Shown: positions 25,344-34,758 of the stretch, one piece after another
How the letters are laid out: each line of letters starts with the position of its first letter
Position numbering within the stretch: position 1 is the stretch's first letter
Assembly: GCF_003572205.1 (NCBI RefSeq)
Contig: NZ_QXNY01000004.1
Location: forward strand, 558,548-622,547
Length of the DNA: 64,000 bases
Source: Algihabitans albus
GTDB lineage: Bacteria > Pseudomonadota > Alphaproteobacteria > Kiloniellales > DSM-21159
Reading direction: 5' to 3'
Made by a program: the position numbers and the translations under genes
Notes under the pieces: generated by a model
Databases searched by the model: none
Seen by the model: the letters and a program-made list of their open reading frames with translations, nothing else
What the model was told of the DNA's origin: nothing

Positions 25344-25574
25344 GTGTCGGTTCCTCGTTGTGAGCGCAGGGTCCATTCGGACATCTCACGGCGAGAACGG
25401 GGCGACCGACGCGTTTATTCCAAGCAGCCGAAAAAAAGTTTGTTTTCCCGGGAAAGCACCGGACAAGGCGGGGTGTGGGGTATCGCGACTTGTTGCCCTT
25501 GGCTGCCGGCGGTAGCTTCAGCGCTGTGACGTTCGAAAGCAGATAGCCATCAGCGCGAAAGGTGAGGGACCCTT
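25344..25574. promoter_or_regulatory. Divergent control region between the lipoprotein operon and the DUF6494 gene
   Basis: A 231-base non-coding spacer that must hold the promoters of both divergent units. It contains a perfect 12-bp palindrome TTTCCCGGGAAA at 25444-25455, next to an A/T-rich stretch (25430-25446), which is a candidate operator. No clear -35/-10 pair could be assigned. Confidence 0.45.
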
Positions 25575-25781
25575 ATGAACGAAGACGAGTTCAACATGCA
25601 GGTGCGCAAGTTCCTCAAGGAAGTCGGCGTCACGTCCCAGCGCGAGATCGAAAAGGCGGTGCGCGAGGCTCTAGAGGCGGGCAAGCTGGACCCGAACGGC
25701 AGCGTCAAGGCCAGCGTTCTGCTGAAGCTCGAAGACCTCGGTGTCGAACACACGGTCGAGCACAGCATCAAGCTGAGCTAG
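25575..25781 (+). CDS. DUF6494 family small protein
   Basis: A 68-aa soluble protein that I recognise as the DUF6494 type from MNEDEFNMQVRKFLKEVGV and TSQREIEKAVREALEAG. Helical N-terminal half, then a beta-hairpin-like end (KASVLLKLEDLGVEH... IKL). Function unknown. The last four bases overlap the end of the convergent GlxA regulator gene. Confidence 0.85.
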   Translation: MNEDEFNMQVRKFLKEVGVTSQREIEKAVREALEAGKLDPNGSVKASVLLKLEDLGVEHTVEHSIKLS

Positions 25782-26815
25782 CTTGTTGCCGGCCGTCCGG
25801 GTTCCTGCCCAGCTGCGGCTGCCGCCTGCCTGACGGCGCGGTAGCTTCGCGGCGTGCTGCCGCTGGCCTTACGGAACCGCGTTGCGAAGTGCTCCGCCGA
25901 GGAGAAGCCGCAAGCCACGGCGATCTCCACGTTCGTCATGCGCGTGGTGCTCAGCAACCGTTTGGCACGGTTGATCCGGAGCTTGAGCAGAGTTGCGCCG
26001 GCCGAAAGTCCGAAGCGCTCGCGGCAGTGACGGTTGAGCGTGGACGGAGCCGTGCTCAGACTCGCGGCCATGTCCGCGATGGTCAGGCCCCGATCGATCG
26101 AGGCGTAGGCCAGTTCCAGGAAAGCCGCCAGCAGATGATCTTCCGCATCGGACACGAAGAGGAAGTCGTCCTGGCGCTGCGCCCCCGGTCCGGCGAGATC
26201 GTAGAGAAACCAGGCTTTTAGCTGCGATTCGTAGGGCTCGCCGTGATAGTGGCGGATCAGCTCGAGACTGAGATCGAAGGCGCTGGCGCCGCCGTGGCAG
26301 GAAAAGAACGGCGGATCGAGACAGATCAGATCGCGGCTCAGGCGGACCGCCGGAGAGGACTCCTGGAGCAGATCGGCATACTGCCAGTGAATGGCGATCT
26401 GGCGACCGTCCAGCAGGTTCGCCGCTGCCAGTAGCAGAGGCGCGTCGGCGACCGTGACGAAGGCGACGCCGCGGCGGGCCTCTTCCTGCAGGCGTCCGAC
26501 AAGTTGAGGCGAGGCGAGAGCCGTCGCATTGCCGCCTGTACAGAGCGCGAGCAGGTCGGGCGGCCGCCGCAGTGATTCGAACCGGCCGCTCACCGCGATC
26601 TCCAGCCCACTCGACGAGGTCACCCGGTCGGTCTGGAAGCCCAGCAGGGACCAGGAAAAGCGCTGGCCGCCCGAAAGGCTGTTGAAGACCCTGAGAGGCT
26701 CGGTGAGGCAGGCGAGTGCCATCGCGGGGAAGGCGTCGAACAGCAGGATCCCGATCTGGACTGGATCCGATTTGGCCGCTGTCGAGGCCGTTGGCGTGGT
26801 CAAACTCGGGCTCAT
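25778..26815 (-). CDS. GlxA-family transcriptional regulator (DJ-1/PfpI domain + AraC HTH)
   Basis: A 345-aa regulator with an N-terminal amidotransferase-like DJ-1/PfpI domain (about residues 18-200; nucleophile-elbow-like LALCTGGNA with Cys92) and a C-terminal AraC double helix-turn-helix (about residues 235-330; MTNVEIAVACGFSSAEHFATRFRKASGSTPRSYR). Known relatives (CdhR, GbdR, ArgR of Pseudomonas) control use of quaternary amines and arginine. It is divergent from the binding protein and M24 enzyme genes, 134 bases away, so it probably controls them. ATG 26857 would add 14 residues; neither start has a strong ribosome site. Confidence 0.88.
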   Translation of the reverse strand: MSPSLTTPTASTAAKSDPVQIGILLFDAFPAMALACLTEPLRVFNSLSGGQRFSWSLLGFQTDRVTSSSGLEIAVSGRFESLRRPPDLLALCTGGNATALASPQLVGRLQEEARRGVAFVTVADAPLLLAAANLLDGRQIAIHWQYADLLQESSPAVRLSRDLICLDPPFFSCHGGASAFDLSLELIRHYHGEPYESQLKAWFLYDLAGPGAQRQDDFLFVSDAEDHLLAAFLELAYASIDRGLTIADMAASLSTAPSTLNRHCRERFGLSAGATLLKLRINRAKRLLSTTRMTNVEIAVACGFSSAEHFATRFRKASGSTPRSYRAVRQAAAAAGQEPGRPATS

Positions 26816-26949
26816 GCAGCGAGATCTCTGGATGATGGTCCGATTATGCAGTTTCACGCTTCATTCGTGAAGTCATCGATGTTCGTCTTCTGCCAAACTC
26901 CAACGAAATAGAAACTCGGGCCAAAAAACGAACTGGGGAGGAGAGAGGC

Positions 26950-28653
26950 ATGTCCAGCGATCTCTATTGGAAGCGCGAGCTCGAGAGGGTTCATCCGGCG
27001 CTGCCGTCGCTGCAGTCGCAGGTCGCGCGGGGCGAGGTCTCGCGGCGGGAGTTTCTGCGCAGCGCGACCCTGTTGGGCCTAGGCGCCACCGCAGCTTACG
27101 CCATGACCGGTTTGCCGCGACCCGCCTCGGCCGCCGCGAGAAGCGCCGAGGCCAAGGCGGGCGGCACCCTGCGGGTCGCCATGCGTGTGCGGGAAATCGC
27201 CGATCCCGCCCTTCTCAATTCGGTAACGCAGTCGAACCAGGCCCGCCATATCCTGGAGTATCTGACCAAGACCGGGACCGACAACGTGACGCGGCCCTAC
27301 CTGGCGGAGAACTGGTCGACCAGTGAGGATTTGAAGACCTGGACCTTCAACCTGCGCCGGGGTGTACGTTGGTCCAACGGCGATGCCTTCACTGCGGAGG
27401 ATGTCGCCTTCAACGTGCGGCGCTGGCTGAATCCCGAAATCGGTTCGGCCAACATCGGCCTTTTCAGCGCCATGACCGAGGAGGTGCGGACCGGTGGGAC
27501 GGACGAGAGCGGCAAGCCGCTGACGCGCACCGGCATGACGGAAGGCGCGATCGAAGTCCTCGATGAACACACGATCCGGTTTCATCTCAACCGCGCCGAA
27601 CTGGCGTTGCCGGAGAACTTCTACAACTACGGCTGCTGCCTGGCTCACCGCGGCCTTGAGGAGATGGGGGGCAACCTCGCCGCTGCGCCGGTCGGAACGG
27701 GTCCCTTCGAGCTGGTCGAACTGGCGCCTTCCGCAAAGCAGGTCATGCGCCGCCGGGACGACTACTGGGGTCAGGCGCCGCTGCTCGAGGAAGTGCACTA
27801 CATAGACGTGGGCGACGACCCGGCGGCGACGCTCTCGGCTCTTGTCTCCGATCAGGTCGATCTTTCCTACGAGAACGACGTCAACCAGCTGGAGATTCTG
27901 GAGCGGCAGTCGAGTCTGCAGATCTTCGAGGCGCTGACGGCGCAAACCGGAGTCGCGCGGATGCAGATGACGCAAGCGCCCTTCGACGACCGGCGCGTGC
28001 GCCAGGCGGTCACGGCCTGCATGGACCACGAGGCGCTACTGAGGATCGCGTTGCGCGGTCGCGGCGCACCTGCGGAGAACCATCACGTCTGCCCGATTCA
28101 TCCCGAGTACTATCAGCTCCCGCCCCTGAAGCAAGATCACGACAGGGCGCGCGCGCTTCTGGCCGAGGCCGGTCACGGCGACGGCCTGCGTGTGTCGATC
28201 GACGTCGCCAGCTCCACCGGACAGTGGGAACTCAACGCCGTGCTCGCCCTCAAGCAGCAGCTTGCGCCGGCTGGAATCGTGCTCGAGCCGAACCCGCTGC
28301 CGGCCGCGAAGTTCTGGGACGTCTGGCTGAAAACGCCCTTCGGCTTCACGCCTTGGACCCATCGGCCTCTGGGGGTGATGGTGTTGAACCTCGCTTATCG
28401 CTCCGGCGTCCCCTGGAACGAGAGCAAGTACAGCAATCCGGATTTCGATGCGGCGCTCACCGAGGCCAGCGGCCTGCTGGACCCGACGGCACGGCGAAGC
28501 GCCATGGAACAGGTTCAGCGCATTCTCCAGGAAGACGCGGTGATTGCGCAGCCGCTGTGGCGTTCCGTGCTGTCCGCCGGAAACCGAAGGGTGCAGGGCT
28601 ACGAGATGCATCCGACGCAGTATCACGACTTCGGCGACACCTGGTTGAGCTAA
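26950..28653 (+). CDS. Tat-exported ABC substrate-binding protein (SBP family 5, peptide/opine type)
   Basis: A 567-aa periplasmic binding protein of the DppA/OppA family. A twin-arginine signal is present: SRREFLRSATLLG, with Arg32-Arg33, then a hydrophobic stretch and cleavage near PASAAA (about residue 61). The mature protein starts GGTLRVAM and continues with LAENWSTSEDLKTWTFNLRRGVRWSNGDAFTAEDVAF, the family signature. GGGGAGGAGAG precedes the ATG. The M24 enzyme gene follows 75 bases later. No permease or ATPase gene is nearby, so the transporter is incomplete in this window. Confidence 0.93.
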   Translation: MSSDLYWKRELERVHPALPSLQSQVARGEVSRREFLRSATLLGLGATAAYAMTGLPRPASAAARSAEAKAGGTLRVAMRVREIADPALLNSVTQSNQARHILEYLTKTGTDNVTRPYLAENWSTSEDLKTWTFNLRRGVRWSNGDAFTAEDVAFNVRRWLNPEIGSANIGLFSAMTEEVRTGGTDESGKPLTRTGMTEGAIEVLDEHTIRFHLNRAELALPENFYNYGCCLAHRGLEEMGGNLAAAPVGTGPFELVELAPSAKQVMRRRDDYWGQAPLLEEVHYIDVGDDPAATLSALVSDQVDLSYENDVNQLEILERQSSLQIFEALTAQTGVARMQMTQAPFDDRRVRQAVTACMDHEALLRIALRGRGAPAENHHVCPIHPEYYQLPPLKQDHDRARALLAEAGHGDGLRVSIDVASSTGQWELNAVLALKQQLAPAGIVLEPNPLPAAKFWDVWLKTPFGFTPWTHRPLGVMVLNLAYRSGVPWNESKYSNPDFDAALTEASGLLDPTARRSAMEQVQRILQEDAVIAQPLWRSVLSAGNRRVQGYEMHPTQYHDFGDTWLS

Positions 28654-28727
28654 CATCCGGTCCGCCGTCGGGCGGATGGGCGAGCGCGCAGGTTCGCGGT
28701 CTCATTTAAGGAAGGACCCCTTCGGCT

Positions 28728-30029
28728 ATGAGCGATCACCGTCGCCACCCCACCTTGCGCGAAGTTCCGGACTTGGGGGATTTCGAACCCATCGAGGCGA
28801 AGCCGGCAAACCGTTCCACTTCGCCGATGGACAGTTTGCCGATGGACTTCGATCCAGTCGCCTTGCGGCGGGGTCGCCTGGATCGGGTTCGCGCGATGAT
28901 GCGTGAAGAAGATCTCGCGGCCGTCGTCCTCTTCGATCCCTACAATCAGCGCTACGCCACCGGCTCGCGCAACATGTTCGGCTACTTTCTGCGCAACTCG
29001 AGCCGCTACCTCTATATCCCGCAGGAAGGCGACGTCATTCTCTTCGAATATCCCGGCAGCGCCCATGTTTCCACCTGGCTGGAGACGATCCAGGAGGCGC
29101 GCGGATCCAAGCTGGTCTTCGCCTCCGTGAATGGCCGTGATCGCATCATGGCTAAACCCTTCGCCGCCGAAATCGCCGAACTCCTGCGCCGGGACGGCGG
29201 CGGCAACCGGCGTGTCGCGATGGACCGCTGCGCTTTCGGATTGGCATTGGCGTTGCAGGACGAAGGCCTGGAAGTCGAAGACTGCATGCAGATGCTGCTG
29301 CATGTTCGCCGTCTCAAAACACCGGAGGAAGTCGCCTGTCTGACGCTCAGTCTGTCGGCGGCGGAGGCGGCAGTCTGGAGCGTCGAGGAGTCTCTAGCTC
29401 CCGGTGTCAGCGAGAATGAGCTTTTCGCCGAGCTCTATCACAAGGTACTGCTCGGCGGTGGCGAGTTCATTGAAACCCGCCTTTTGAGTTCCGGCGCCAA
29501 GACCAATCCCTGGTTCAACGAGGCGGGCGACCGACGCCTCAGGCCCGGCGAGCTTCTGGCGCTGGACACCGACACCGTAGGCGTCAACGGCTACTATGCC
29601 GACATCTCGCGAACCTTCTTCTCCGGTCCCGGCAAGCCGACCGGCTATCAGCGCTCGCTCTACCGGATGGCTTGGGAACAGGTTCACCACAACGCCTCGA
29701 TCCTGCGCCCCGGCATGAGCTTCCGCGAGATTGCAGAGAAGGCCTGGCCGATTCCCGAGCGCTTCTTCGACTTGCGGTATCCCTCGATCATTCACGGTGT
29801 CGGGATGCATGGCGAGAAACCGATTGTCGCCCACGCCTGCGACCTCGACCGCTTCACCGGAGAAGGCATGCTGGAGCCCGGCATGGTCGTCAGCGTGGAG
29901 AGCTACATCGGGGAGCCGGGCGGACCCGAAGGCGTCAAGCTGGAAGACCAGTTTCTGGTCACCGAGACAGGCGTCCAACGGATGTCGCATTATCCCTTCG
30001 ACGAGCGTCTCTTGGAACGGGCGCTGTGA
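28728..30029 (+). CDS. M24-family metalloenzyme, DddP-like but lacking the DMSP-lyase catalytic Asp
   Basis: A 433-aa pita-bread-fold enzyme of the M24 (creatinase/prolidase/aminopeptidase P) family. The six metal ligands of the family are present: Asp280, Asp282, Asp292, His356, Glu391 and Glu406. The surroundings resemble the DMSP lyase DddP: GGGEFIETRLLSSGAKTNPW, DTDTVGVNGYYADISR, LEPGMVVSVE, GVKLEDQFLVTE and HYPFDERLL. However the position six residues after the metal His, a catalytic Asp in DddP as I remember it, is Gly362 here (HGVGMHGE). I therefore call a DddP-like M24 hydrolase and not DddP. It follows a solute-binding protein gene and is probably controlled by the GlxA-type regulator. 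Confidence 0.85.
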   Translation: MSDHRRHPTLREVPDLGDFEPIEAKPANRSTSPMDSLPMDFDPVALRRGRLDRVRAMMREEDLAAVVLFDPYNQRYATGSRNMFGYFLRNSSRYLYIPQEGDVILFEYPGSAHVSTWLETIQEARGSKLVFASVNGRDRIMAKPFAAEIAELLRRDGGGNRRVAMDRCAFGLALALQDEGLEVEDCMQMLLHVRRLKTPEEVACLTLSLSAAEAAVWSVEESLAPGVSENELFAELYHKVLLGGGEFIETRLLSSGAKTNPWFNEAGDRRLRPGELLALDTDTVGVNGYYADISRTFFSGPGKPTGYQRSLYRMAWEQVHHNASILRPGMSFREIAEKAWPIPERFFDLRYPSIIHGVGMHGEKPIVAHACDLDRFTGEGMLEPGMVVSVESYIGEPGGPEGVKLEDQFLVTETGVQRMSHYPFDERLLERAL

Positions 30030-30044
30030 TCGTCTCGCAGCCTC

Positions 30045-31136
30045 TCACGGCTGGTTCGCGACGACCGACGGGGGCAGGTCCATGCCTGCCTCCATCATCA
30101 CGGCGCGCAAGCGGTCTGGGTAGTCCGTGATGATACCGTCGACGCCGTCTTCGATCAGACGGGTCATGTCCGCCGTCTCATTGACCGTCCAGACGATCAC
30201 TGCAAGACCGTGGCTTTTCGCCTCCGCGATATCGCCGCTGCGCAGGTCGCGGAAATAGGGCGACCAGACCTGCCCGCCGGCCTGTGCGACGGCAGCCGGG
30301 ACCGAACCATTGAAGGAGTCGAGATCCAGTCCCGCGGTCCAGGGCGAGGGGCCCGGCCGGCCGCGCTCCAAGTTATTCAGCCATCTTCGCTCGGCGGTCA
30401 GGTAGATCGTCGGGATGTCCGGTGCCTGCAGCTCGACCAGGTCGAGACTGCGCCAGTCGAACGATTGAATGGCCGTGCGCTCCGCGACACCGGCTGCTGC
30501 GATGTCCCGCAACAACGCGGTGACGATGGCCTCCGGCGCGGGCGAAGCCAAGTCGCCCGGTGCGATCTTGGTTTCCAGGTTGTAGCGAATCGTTTCCCCG
30601 GAGAGAGCTTCGGCTAAGTCGAAGACCTCGACCAAAGACGGAATAGGAGCACCTTCGACCGGCATCTGTTCCGGGAAGCGCTTGGCCGTCCCGCTGCCCG
30701 GCTTCAGGCGTCCGACCTCGTAAGCGGAAAGCTCGGCACGCGTCAGGCTCCGGACCGCCGGGCCCGCCTCGGCCAGCCAGTCGCCGCCCGGCCCGCGGGT
30801 GAGATCCGGGTGGAGGCGACGGTCGTGCAGGACGACCACGATCCCGTCGGCGGTGAGGCCGAGGTCCAGCTCCAGAGTGGTGACGCCGATCTCCAGGGCA
30901 TGACGGACGGCGGCGAGCGTGTTCTCCGGCATCAGGCCGCGCCCGGCGCGGTGCGCCTGCAGATCGAAGGACCGGTTCCAGATATCGGTCGCGGGGCCGT
31001 CGGGCGCCTCGCCGACGAAGAGTGTCGCCACGGCGACCACCGCCAGCAGCCCGGTCAGGATCAGCAGGCTGCGCGAGTGGCGTGACAGCCCGGGCTTGCC
31101 TTCGGGTAGCGGTCTATCGTCCGGCGGAATCGTCAT
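30045..31136 (-). CDS. Glycerophosphodiester phosphodiesterase family protein
   Basis: A 363-aa enzyme with an N-terminal membrane anchor (about residues 25-44) and a GDPD TIM barrel (about residues 60-350). Motifs are HRAGRGLMPENTLAAVRHAL (catalytic His), VTTLELDLGLTADGIVVVLHD (metal Glu/Asp and second His), the YNLETKI metal Glu and IVWTVNETADMTRLIEDGVDGIITDYPDRL at the end. It hydrolyses glycerophosphodiesters to glycerol-3-phosphate and an alcohol, here probably in the periplasm. It is convergent with the M24 gene, 15 bases apart. The start has no obvious ribosome site. Confidence 0.9.
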   Translation of the reverse strand: MTIPPDDRPLPEGKPGLSRHSRSLLILTGLLAVVAVATLFVGEAPDGPATDIWNRSFDLQAHRAGRGLMPENTLAAVRHALEIGVTTLELDLGLTADGIVVVLHDRRLHPDLTRGPGGDWLAEAGPAVRSLTRAELSAYEVGRLKPGSGTAKRFPEQMPVEGAPIPSLVEVFDLAEALSGETIRYNLETKIAPGDLASPAPEAIVTALLRDIAAAGVAERTAIQSFDWRSLDLVELQAPDIPTIYLTAERRWLNNLERGRPGPSPWTAGLDLDSFNGSVPAAVAQAGGQVWSPYFRDLRSGDIAEAKSHGLAVIVWTVNETADMTRLIEDGVDGIITDYPDRLRAVMMEAGMDLPPSVVANQP

Positions 31137-31173
31137 CTTTGTAGCCTAGCTTCAGCCCGATCGTCTTTCAGCC

Positions 31174-31796
31174 TTACAGATCGGTCAGGCGCCGCATCCA
31201 GCCGGCGGTGTCCCGTGACTCCGCGCGCTCTTCCGCCTCGAGAGCGGAAACCACCCCGGCCCGGTCGCCGGCCGACTTGTTCTGGCTCAGCTTCGCCTTT
31301 GCCTCCAGTCGGTCGAGCGGCAACTCGAAGCCGTAGATGCCGCGCAGCAGTTTCTCCAGAAGATCAGGGGTCACCGAGTCCATGGTCCAGACGGCGGGGT
31401 CCTCGTAGCGGGCTGCGAGGCGCTGCTGCTGTGTATAGAGGCGCTCCCGGTCGGCGATGGCACGGGGCCGGCCGTAGATATGGAGCGCGAGGTAGTTCCA
31501 GGTCGGCACCGACGCCGGCGTCTCGTACCAGGGGGCGAGACGTAGGCATGCGGCCCTTGGACGATCAGCAGTGCCTGTCCACCCTCCTTCGCCAGCTTTT
31601 CAAGGCTGCGCCATTGGGCGTTGCCGCGCGAGAGATGCGCTTCGATCAGACGGCGTTCCCGGTCATAGACGAAGGGCAGATGCGTTGCCTCGGGTCCTTC
31701 CCGACCGGCGGTCACCAGCAAACCGAAGTCGTGCTTGTCCAGCAGCGCTTCGACTGCAGACGGATCGTCGAGCCGGAACTCGGGCGGAACGTACAT
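31174..31796 (-). pseudogene. PaiB-like FMN-binding negative transcriptional regulator, split by a frameshift
   Basis: Two frames together encode a PaiB (FMN-binding split barrel) protein. The first (from ATG 31796) starts MYVPPEFRLDDPSA and runs through THLPFVYDRE and LIVQGPHAYVSP. The second resumes at TWNYLALHIYGRPRA and continues to the stop at 31174. The frame breaks at a G5 run on the plus strand (31531-31535). Adding one base there restores SP-P-WYETPASVPTWNY and a 207-aa protein of normal length. The 623-base span is one short of a multiple of three. As sequenced, the gene is broken; a homopolymer error is equally possible. Confidence 0.8.
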
Positions 31797-31906
31797 ATCG
31801 ACTTCCCCGTCGAAGTGCTGCGGGCCTCCAGGTTACCTGCGGGCGTGCCGTCGGAGAGCCGTCATCGGCTGCATGGTAGGCCTGCGCCAAGCGTGGGCCG
31901 AAAGGC

Positions 31907-31936
31907 AAAACGGCCACCCCATCGGGCGGCCGTTTT
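31907..31936 (-). terminator. Rho-independent terminator after sdhB
   Basis: A 9-bp stem AAAACGGCC/GGCCGTTTT (31907-31915 with 31928-31936), with further CCC/GGG pairing possible in the loop. It gives a T run on the minus strand, 22 bases past the sdhB stop. It closes the sdhCDAB operon. Confidence 0.85.
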
Positions 31937-31957
31937 CTTCAGACCACAGAAGGTTGG

Positions 31958-32737
31958 CTAGCCCTTGCGCTCGACCATCAGCTTCTTGATCTCGGCAATG
32001 GCCTTGGCCGGGTTGAGACCCTTCGGACAGGTTCGGGTGCAGTTCATAATGGTGTGGCAGCGATAGAGCCGGAAGGGATCTTCCAGCTCGTCGAGCCGCT
32101 CGCCGGTCGCTTCGTCGCGGCTGTCGGCGATCCAACGATAGGCCTGCAACAGGATCGCCGGGCCCAGGTAGCGATCTCCATTCCACCAGTAGCTCGGACA
32201 GGAGGTGGTGCAGCAGAAGCAGAGGATGCACTCCCACAGCCCGTCCAGTTCGGCCCGCTCTTCAGGGCTTTGCAGACGCTCGCGCTCGGGCGCCGGTGTC
32301 GTGCTCTTCAGCCAGGGTTCGATCGAGGAATATTGGGTGATCGCATGGGTCAGGTCGGGAACCAGATCCTTGACCACCGGCATGTGCGGTAGGGGGTAGA
32401 TCTTCACGTCGTCCTGCATGTCGGAGATGTATTTGGTGCAGGCCAAGGTGTTGGTGCCGTCGATGTTCATGGCGCAGGAGCCGCATACGCCCTCCCGGCA
32501 GGACCGGCGGAAGGTCAAGGTCGGGTCGACCTCGTTCTTGATCTTGATCAGCGCGTCCAAAACCATCGGACCGCAGCTATCGAGGTCGACCTCGTAGCTG
32601 TCGATGCTTGGGGTCCGACCGTCCTCGGGCTGCCAACGATAGACCTTGAAGGTCTTGACATTCTTGGCGCCCTCGGGCTTCGGCCAAGCCTTGCCCTTGC
32701 CGATCTTGGAGTTTGCGGGAAGCGCGAACTCGGCCAT
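31958..32737 (-). CDS. sdhB: Succinate dehydrogenase iron-sulfur subunit SdhB
   Basis: The 259-aa electron-transfer subunit of complex II. The three cluster motifs are complete: [12 protein letters not shown] with a further Cys (2Fe-2S), [11 protein letters not shown] (4Fe-4S) and [17 protein letters not shown] (3Fe-4S plus shared ligand). The RWQPED and [19 protein letters not shown] segments are typical. It is last in the minus-strand sdhC-sdhD-sdhA-sdhB operon, 52 bases after sdhA, and is followed by a terminator. Confidence 0.97.
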   Translation of the reverse strand: MAEFALPANSKIGKGKAWPKPEGAKNVKTFKVYRWQPEDGRTPSIDSYEVDLDSCGPMVLDALIKIKNEVDPTLTFRRSCREGVCGSCAMNIDGTNTLACTKYISDMQDDVKIYPLPHMPVVKDLVPDLTHAITQYSSIEPWLKSTTPAPERERLQSPEERAELDGLWECILCFCCTTSCPSYWWNGDRYLGPAILLQAYRWIADSRDEATGERLDELEDPFRLYRCHTIMNCTRTCPKGLNPAKAIAEIKKLMVERKG

Positions 32738-32789
32738 AGGTATCCTCTGCCTTTTCTCTCGTGCAAATCGCTGAGGAGGGCGACTGGGA

Positions 32790-34619
32790 TCAGTAAACCC
32801 GGGCTTTCGGCGGGAAGGCCTGGACCTCGTTGGTCATCGGGTTCATGTGCACCGGGCGGGTGTCGAACCTAACATTGCCCGTCTCTTCGACCCAAACGAC
32901 CGAATGCTTCATCCACTTGGCGTCGTCGCGCTCCGTGAAATCCTCGCGGGCATGTGCGCCGCGGCTTTCGGTCCGGTTCAGCGCCGAGTGCACGGTCGCG
33001 ACCGCCTGATAGATCAGGTTGTCAAACTCCAAGGTCTCGACCAGATCGGAGTTCCAGATCATGGAGCGGTCGGAGACGGAGACGTCGTCCCGCAGCTTCC
33101 AGGCCTCTTCCAGCTTATCGGCGCCTTCCTTCAGGACGTCGCCGGTGCGGAAGACCGCGGCGTGGTTCTGCATGATCTTCTGCATCTCGAGACGCTGTGC
33201 CGAGGTCGCGGTCTCGCCGTCGGCATGGCGCAGACGGTCCAGACGCTCCAGCGCCAGATCGGCCGAATCCTGGGGCAGCGGCTTGTGCGACTCGCCGGGC
33301 AGCAGGGTTTCGGCGCAGCGCTTGCCGGCGGCCCGACCGAAGACCACCAGGTCGAGCAGAGAGTTGGAGCCCAGGCGGTTGGCGCCATGAACCGAGACGC
33401 AGCCGGCCTCGCCCACCGCCATCAGGCCGGGCACCACCTTGTCCGGATCGCCGTCGACCGTGGTCAGCACCTCGCCGTGATAGTTCGTCGGAATGCCACC
33501 CATGTTGTAGTGGCAGGTCGGGATGACCGGGATCGGCTCCTTGGTGACGTCGACGCCGGCGAAAATTCTCGCCGTCTCTGAAATGCCGGGCAGGCGTTCG
33601 TGCAGCACGTTGGGGTCCAGGTGCTCCAGGTGCAGGAAGATGTGATCGCCGTTCTCGCCCACGCCGCGGCCGTCGCGGATCTCCATGGTCATGGAACGGC
33701 TGACCACGTCACGGCTGGCCAAGTCCTTGGCGCTGGGGGCGTAGCGCTCCATAAAGCGCTCGCCCTCGCTGTTGGTCAGATAGCCGCCCTCGCCGCGCGA
33801 ACCCTCGGTGATCAGGCAGCCGGCGCCATAGATTCCGGTCGGATGGAACTGGATGAACTCCATGTCCTGAAGCGGCAGGCCGGCGCGCAGCACCATGGCG
33901 TTGCCGTCGCCCGTGCAGGTATGCGCCGAGGTGCAGGAGAAGTAGGCGCGGCCGTAGCCGCCCGTTGCCAGGATCACCTTGTGCGCGCGGAAGCGATGGA
34001 GCGTGCCGTCGTCCAGATTCCAGGCCATGACGCCGCGGCAGACCCCATCCTCCATCATGAGGTCGAGGGCGAAGTACTCGATGAAGAACTCCGCGTTGTT
34101 GCGCAGCGACTGCTGATAGAGCGTGTGGAGAATGGCATGGCCGGTGCGGTCGGCCGCCGCGCAGGTGCGCTGGGCGGTGCCTTCGCCGAAGTTGGTGGTC
34201 ATGCCGCCGAAGGGACGCTGGTAGATCTTGCCGTCGGGCGTGCGCGAGAAGGGCACGCCGTAGTGCTCCAGCTCGATGATCGCCGGGATCGCCTCCTTGG
34301 TCATGTACTCGATGGCATCCTGGTCACCGAGCCAGTCGGACCCCTTCACCGTGTCGTACATATGCCAGCGCCAGTCGTCGGCGCCCATGTTGCCGAGCGC
34401 GGCCGAGATGCCGCCCTGGGCGGCGACCGTATGGCTGCGGGTCGGGAAGACCTTGGAGATGCAGGCCGTCTTCAGCCCCGACTGCGCCAACTCCAGCGTG
34501 GCGCGCAGTCCGGCGCCGCCGGCACCGACCACCACAACGTCGTAACTGTGGTCGACGATATCGTAGCTGGAGGTGACTTTCTTAGCTGACGTCTTCGGCG
34601 ACTTCGACTTCTCGGCCAT
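32790..34619 (-). CDS. sdhA: Succinate dehydrogenase flavoprotein subunit SdhA
   Basis: The 609-aa catalytic subunit that oxidises succinate to fumarate with covalent FAD. The dinucleotide fold [18 protein letters not shown] (about residues 28-45), the flavinylated His in [17 protein letters not shown], the substrate-binding [21 protein letters not shown], the catalytic Arg region and the C-terminal [15 protein letters not shown] all match. An extra 20-residue Lys/Ser-rich N-terminal leader is normal for this group. It follows sdhD by 139 bases. Confidence 0.97.
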   Translation of the reverse strand: MAEKSKSPKTSAKKVTSSYDIVDHSYDVVVVGAGGAGLRATLELAQSGLKTACISKVFPTRSHTVAAQGGISAALGNMGADDWRWHMYDTVKGSDWLGDQDAIEYMTKEAIPAIIELEHYGVPFSRTPDGKIYQRPFGGMTTNFGEGTAQRTCAAADRTGHAILHTLYQQSLRNNAEFFIEYFALDLMMEDGVCRGVMAWNLDDGTLHRFRAHKVILATGGYGRAYFSCTSAHTCTGDGNAMVLRAGLPLQDMEFIQFHPTGIYGAGCLITEGSRGEGGYLTNSEGERFMERYAPSAKDLASRDVVSRSMTMEIRDGRGVGENGDHIFLHLEHLDPNVLHERLPGISETARIFAGVDVTKEPIPVIPTCHYNMGGIPTNYHGEVLTTVDGDPDKVVPGLMAVGEAGCVSVHGANRLGSNSLLDLVVFGRAAGKRCAETLLPGESHKPLPQDSADLALERLDRLRHADGETATSAQRLEMQKIMQNHAAVFRTGDVLKEGADKLEEAWKLRDDVSVSDRSMIWNSDLVETLEFDNLIYQAVATVHSALNRTESRGAHAREDFTERDDAKWMKHSVVWVEETGNVRFDTRPVHMNPMTNEVQAFPPKARVY

Positions 34620-34758
34620 GGCGTCTTTTGCCCTCTTGCTTCGAGCTTGCGCCCTTCAGATCAATCCGCAGCCGGTTAAAGGCAGAAAGATTGATCGATC
34701 CCAAAAATCCGGAGCTTCATACGACCGCGAACCTGCGAGCGGTTTCGCGCACGAACCC

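Noticed and set aside
28728-30029. Calling this gene dddP (DMSP lyase)
   Set aside because: The overall match to DddP is good but the key catalytic Asp position is Gly362, so DMSP lyase activity cannot be claimed from sequence.
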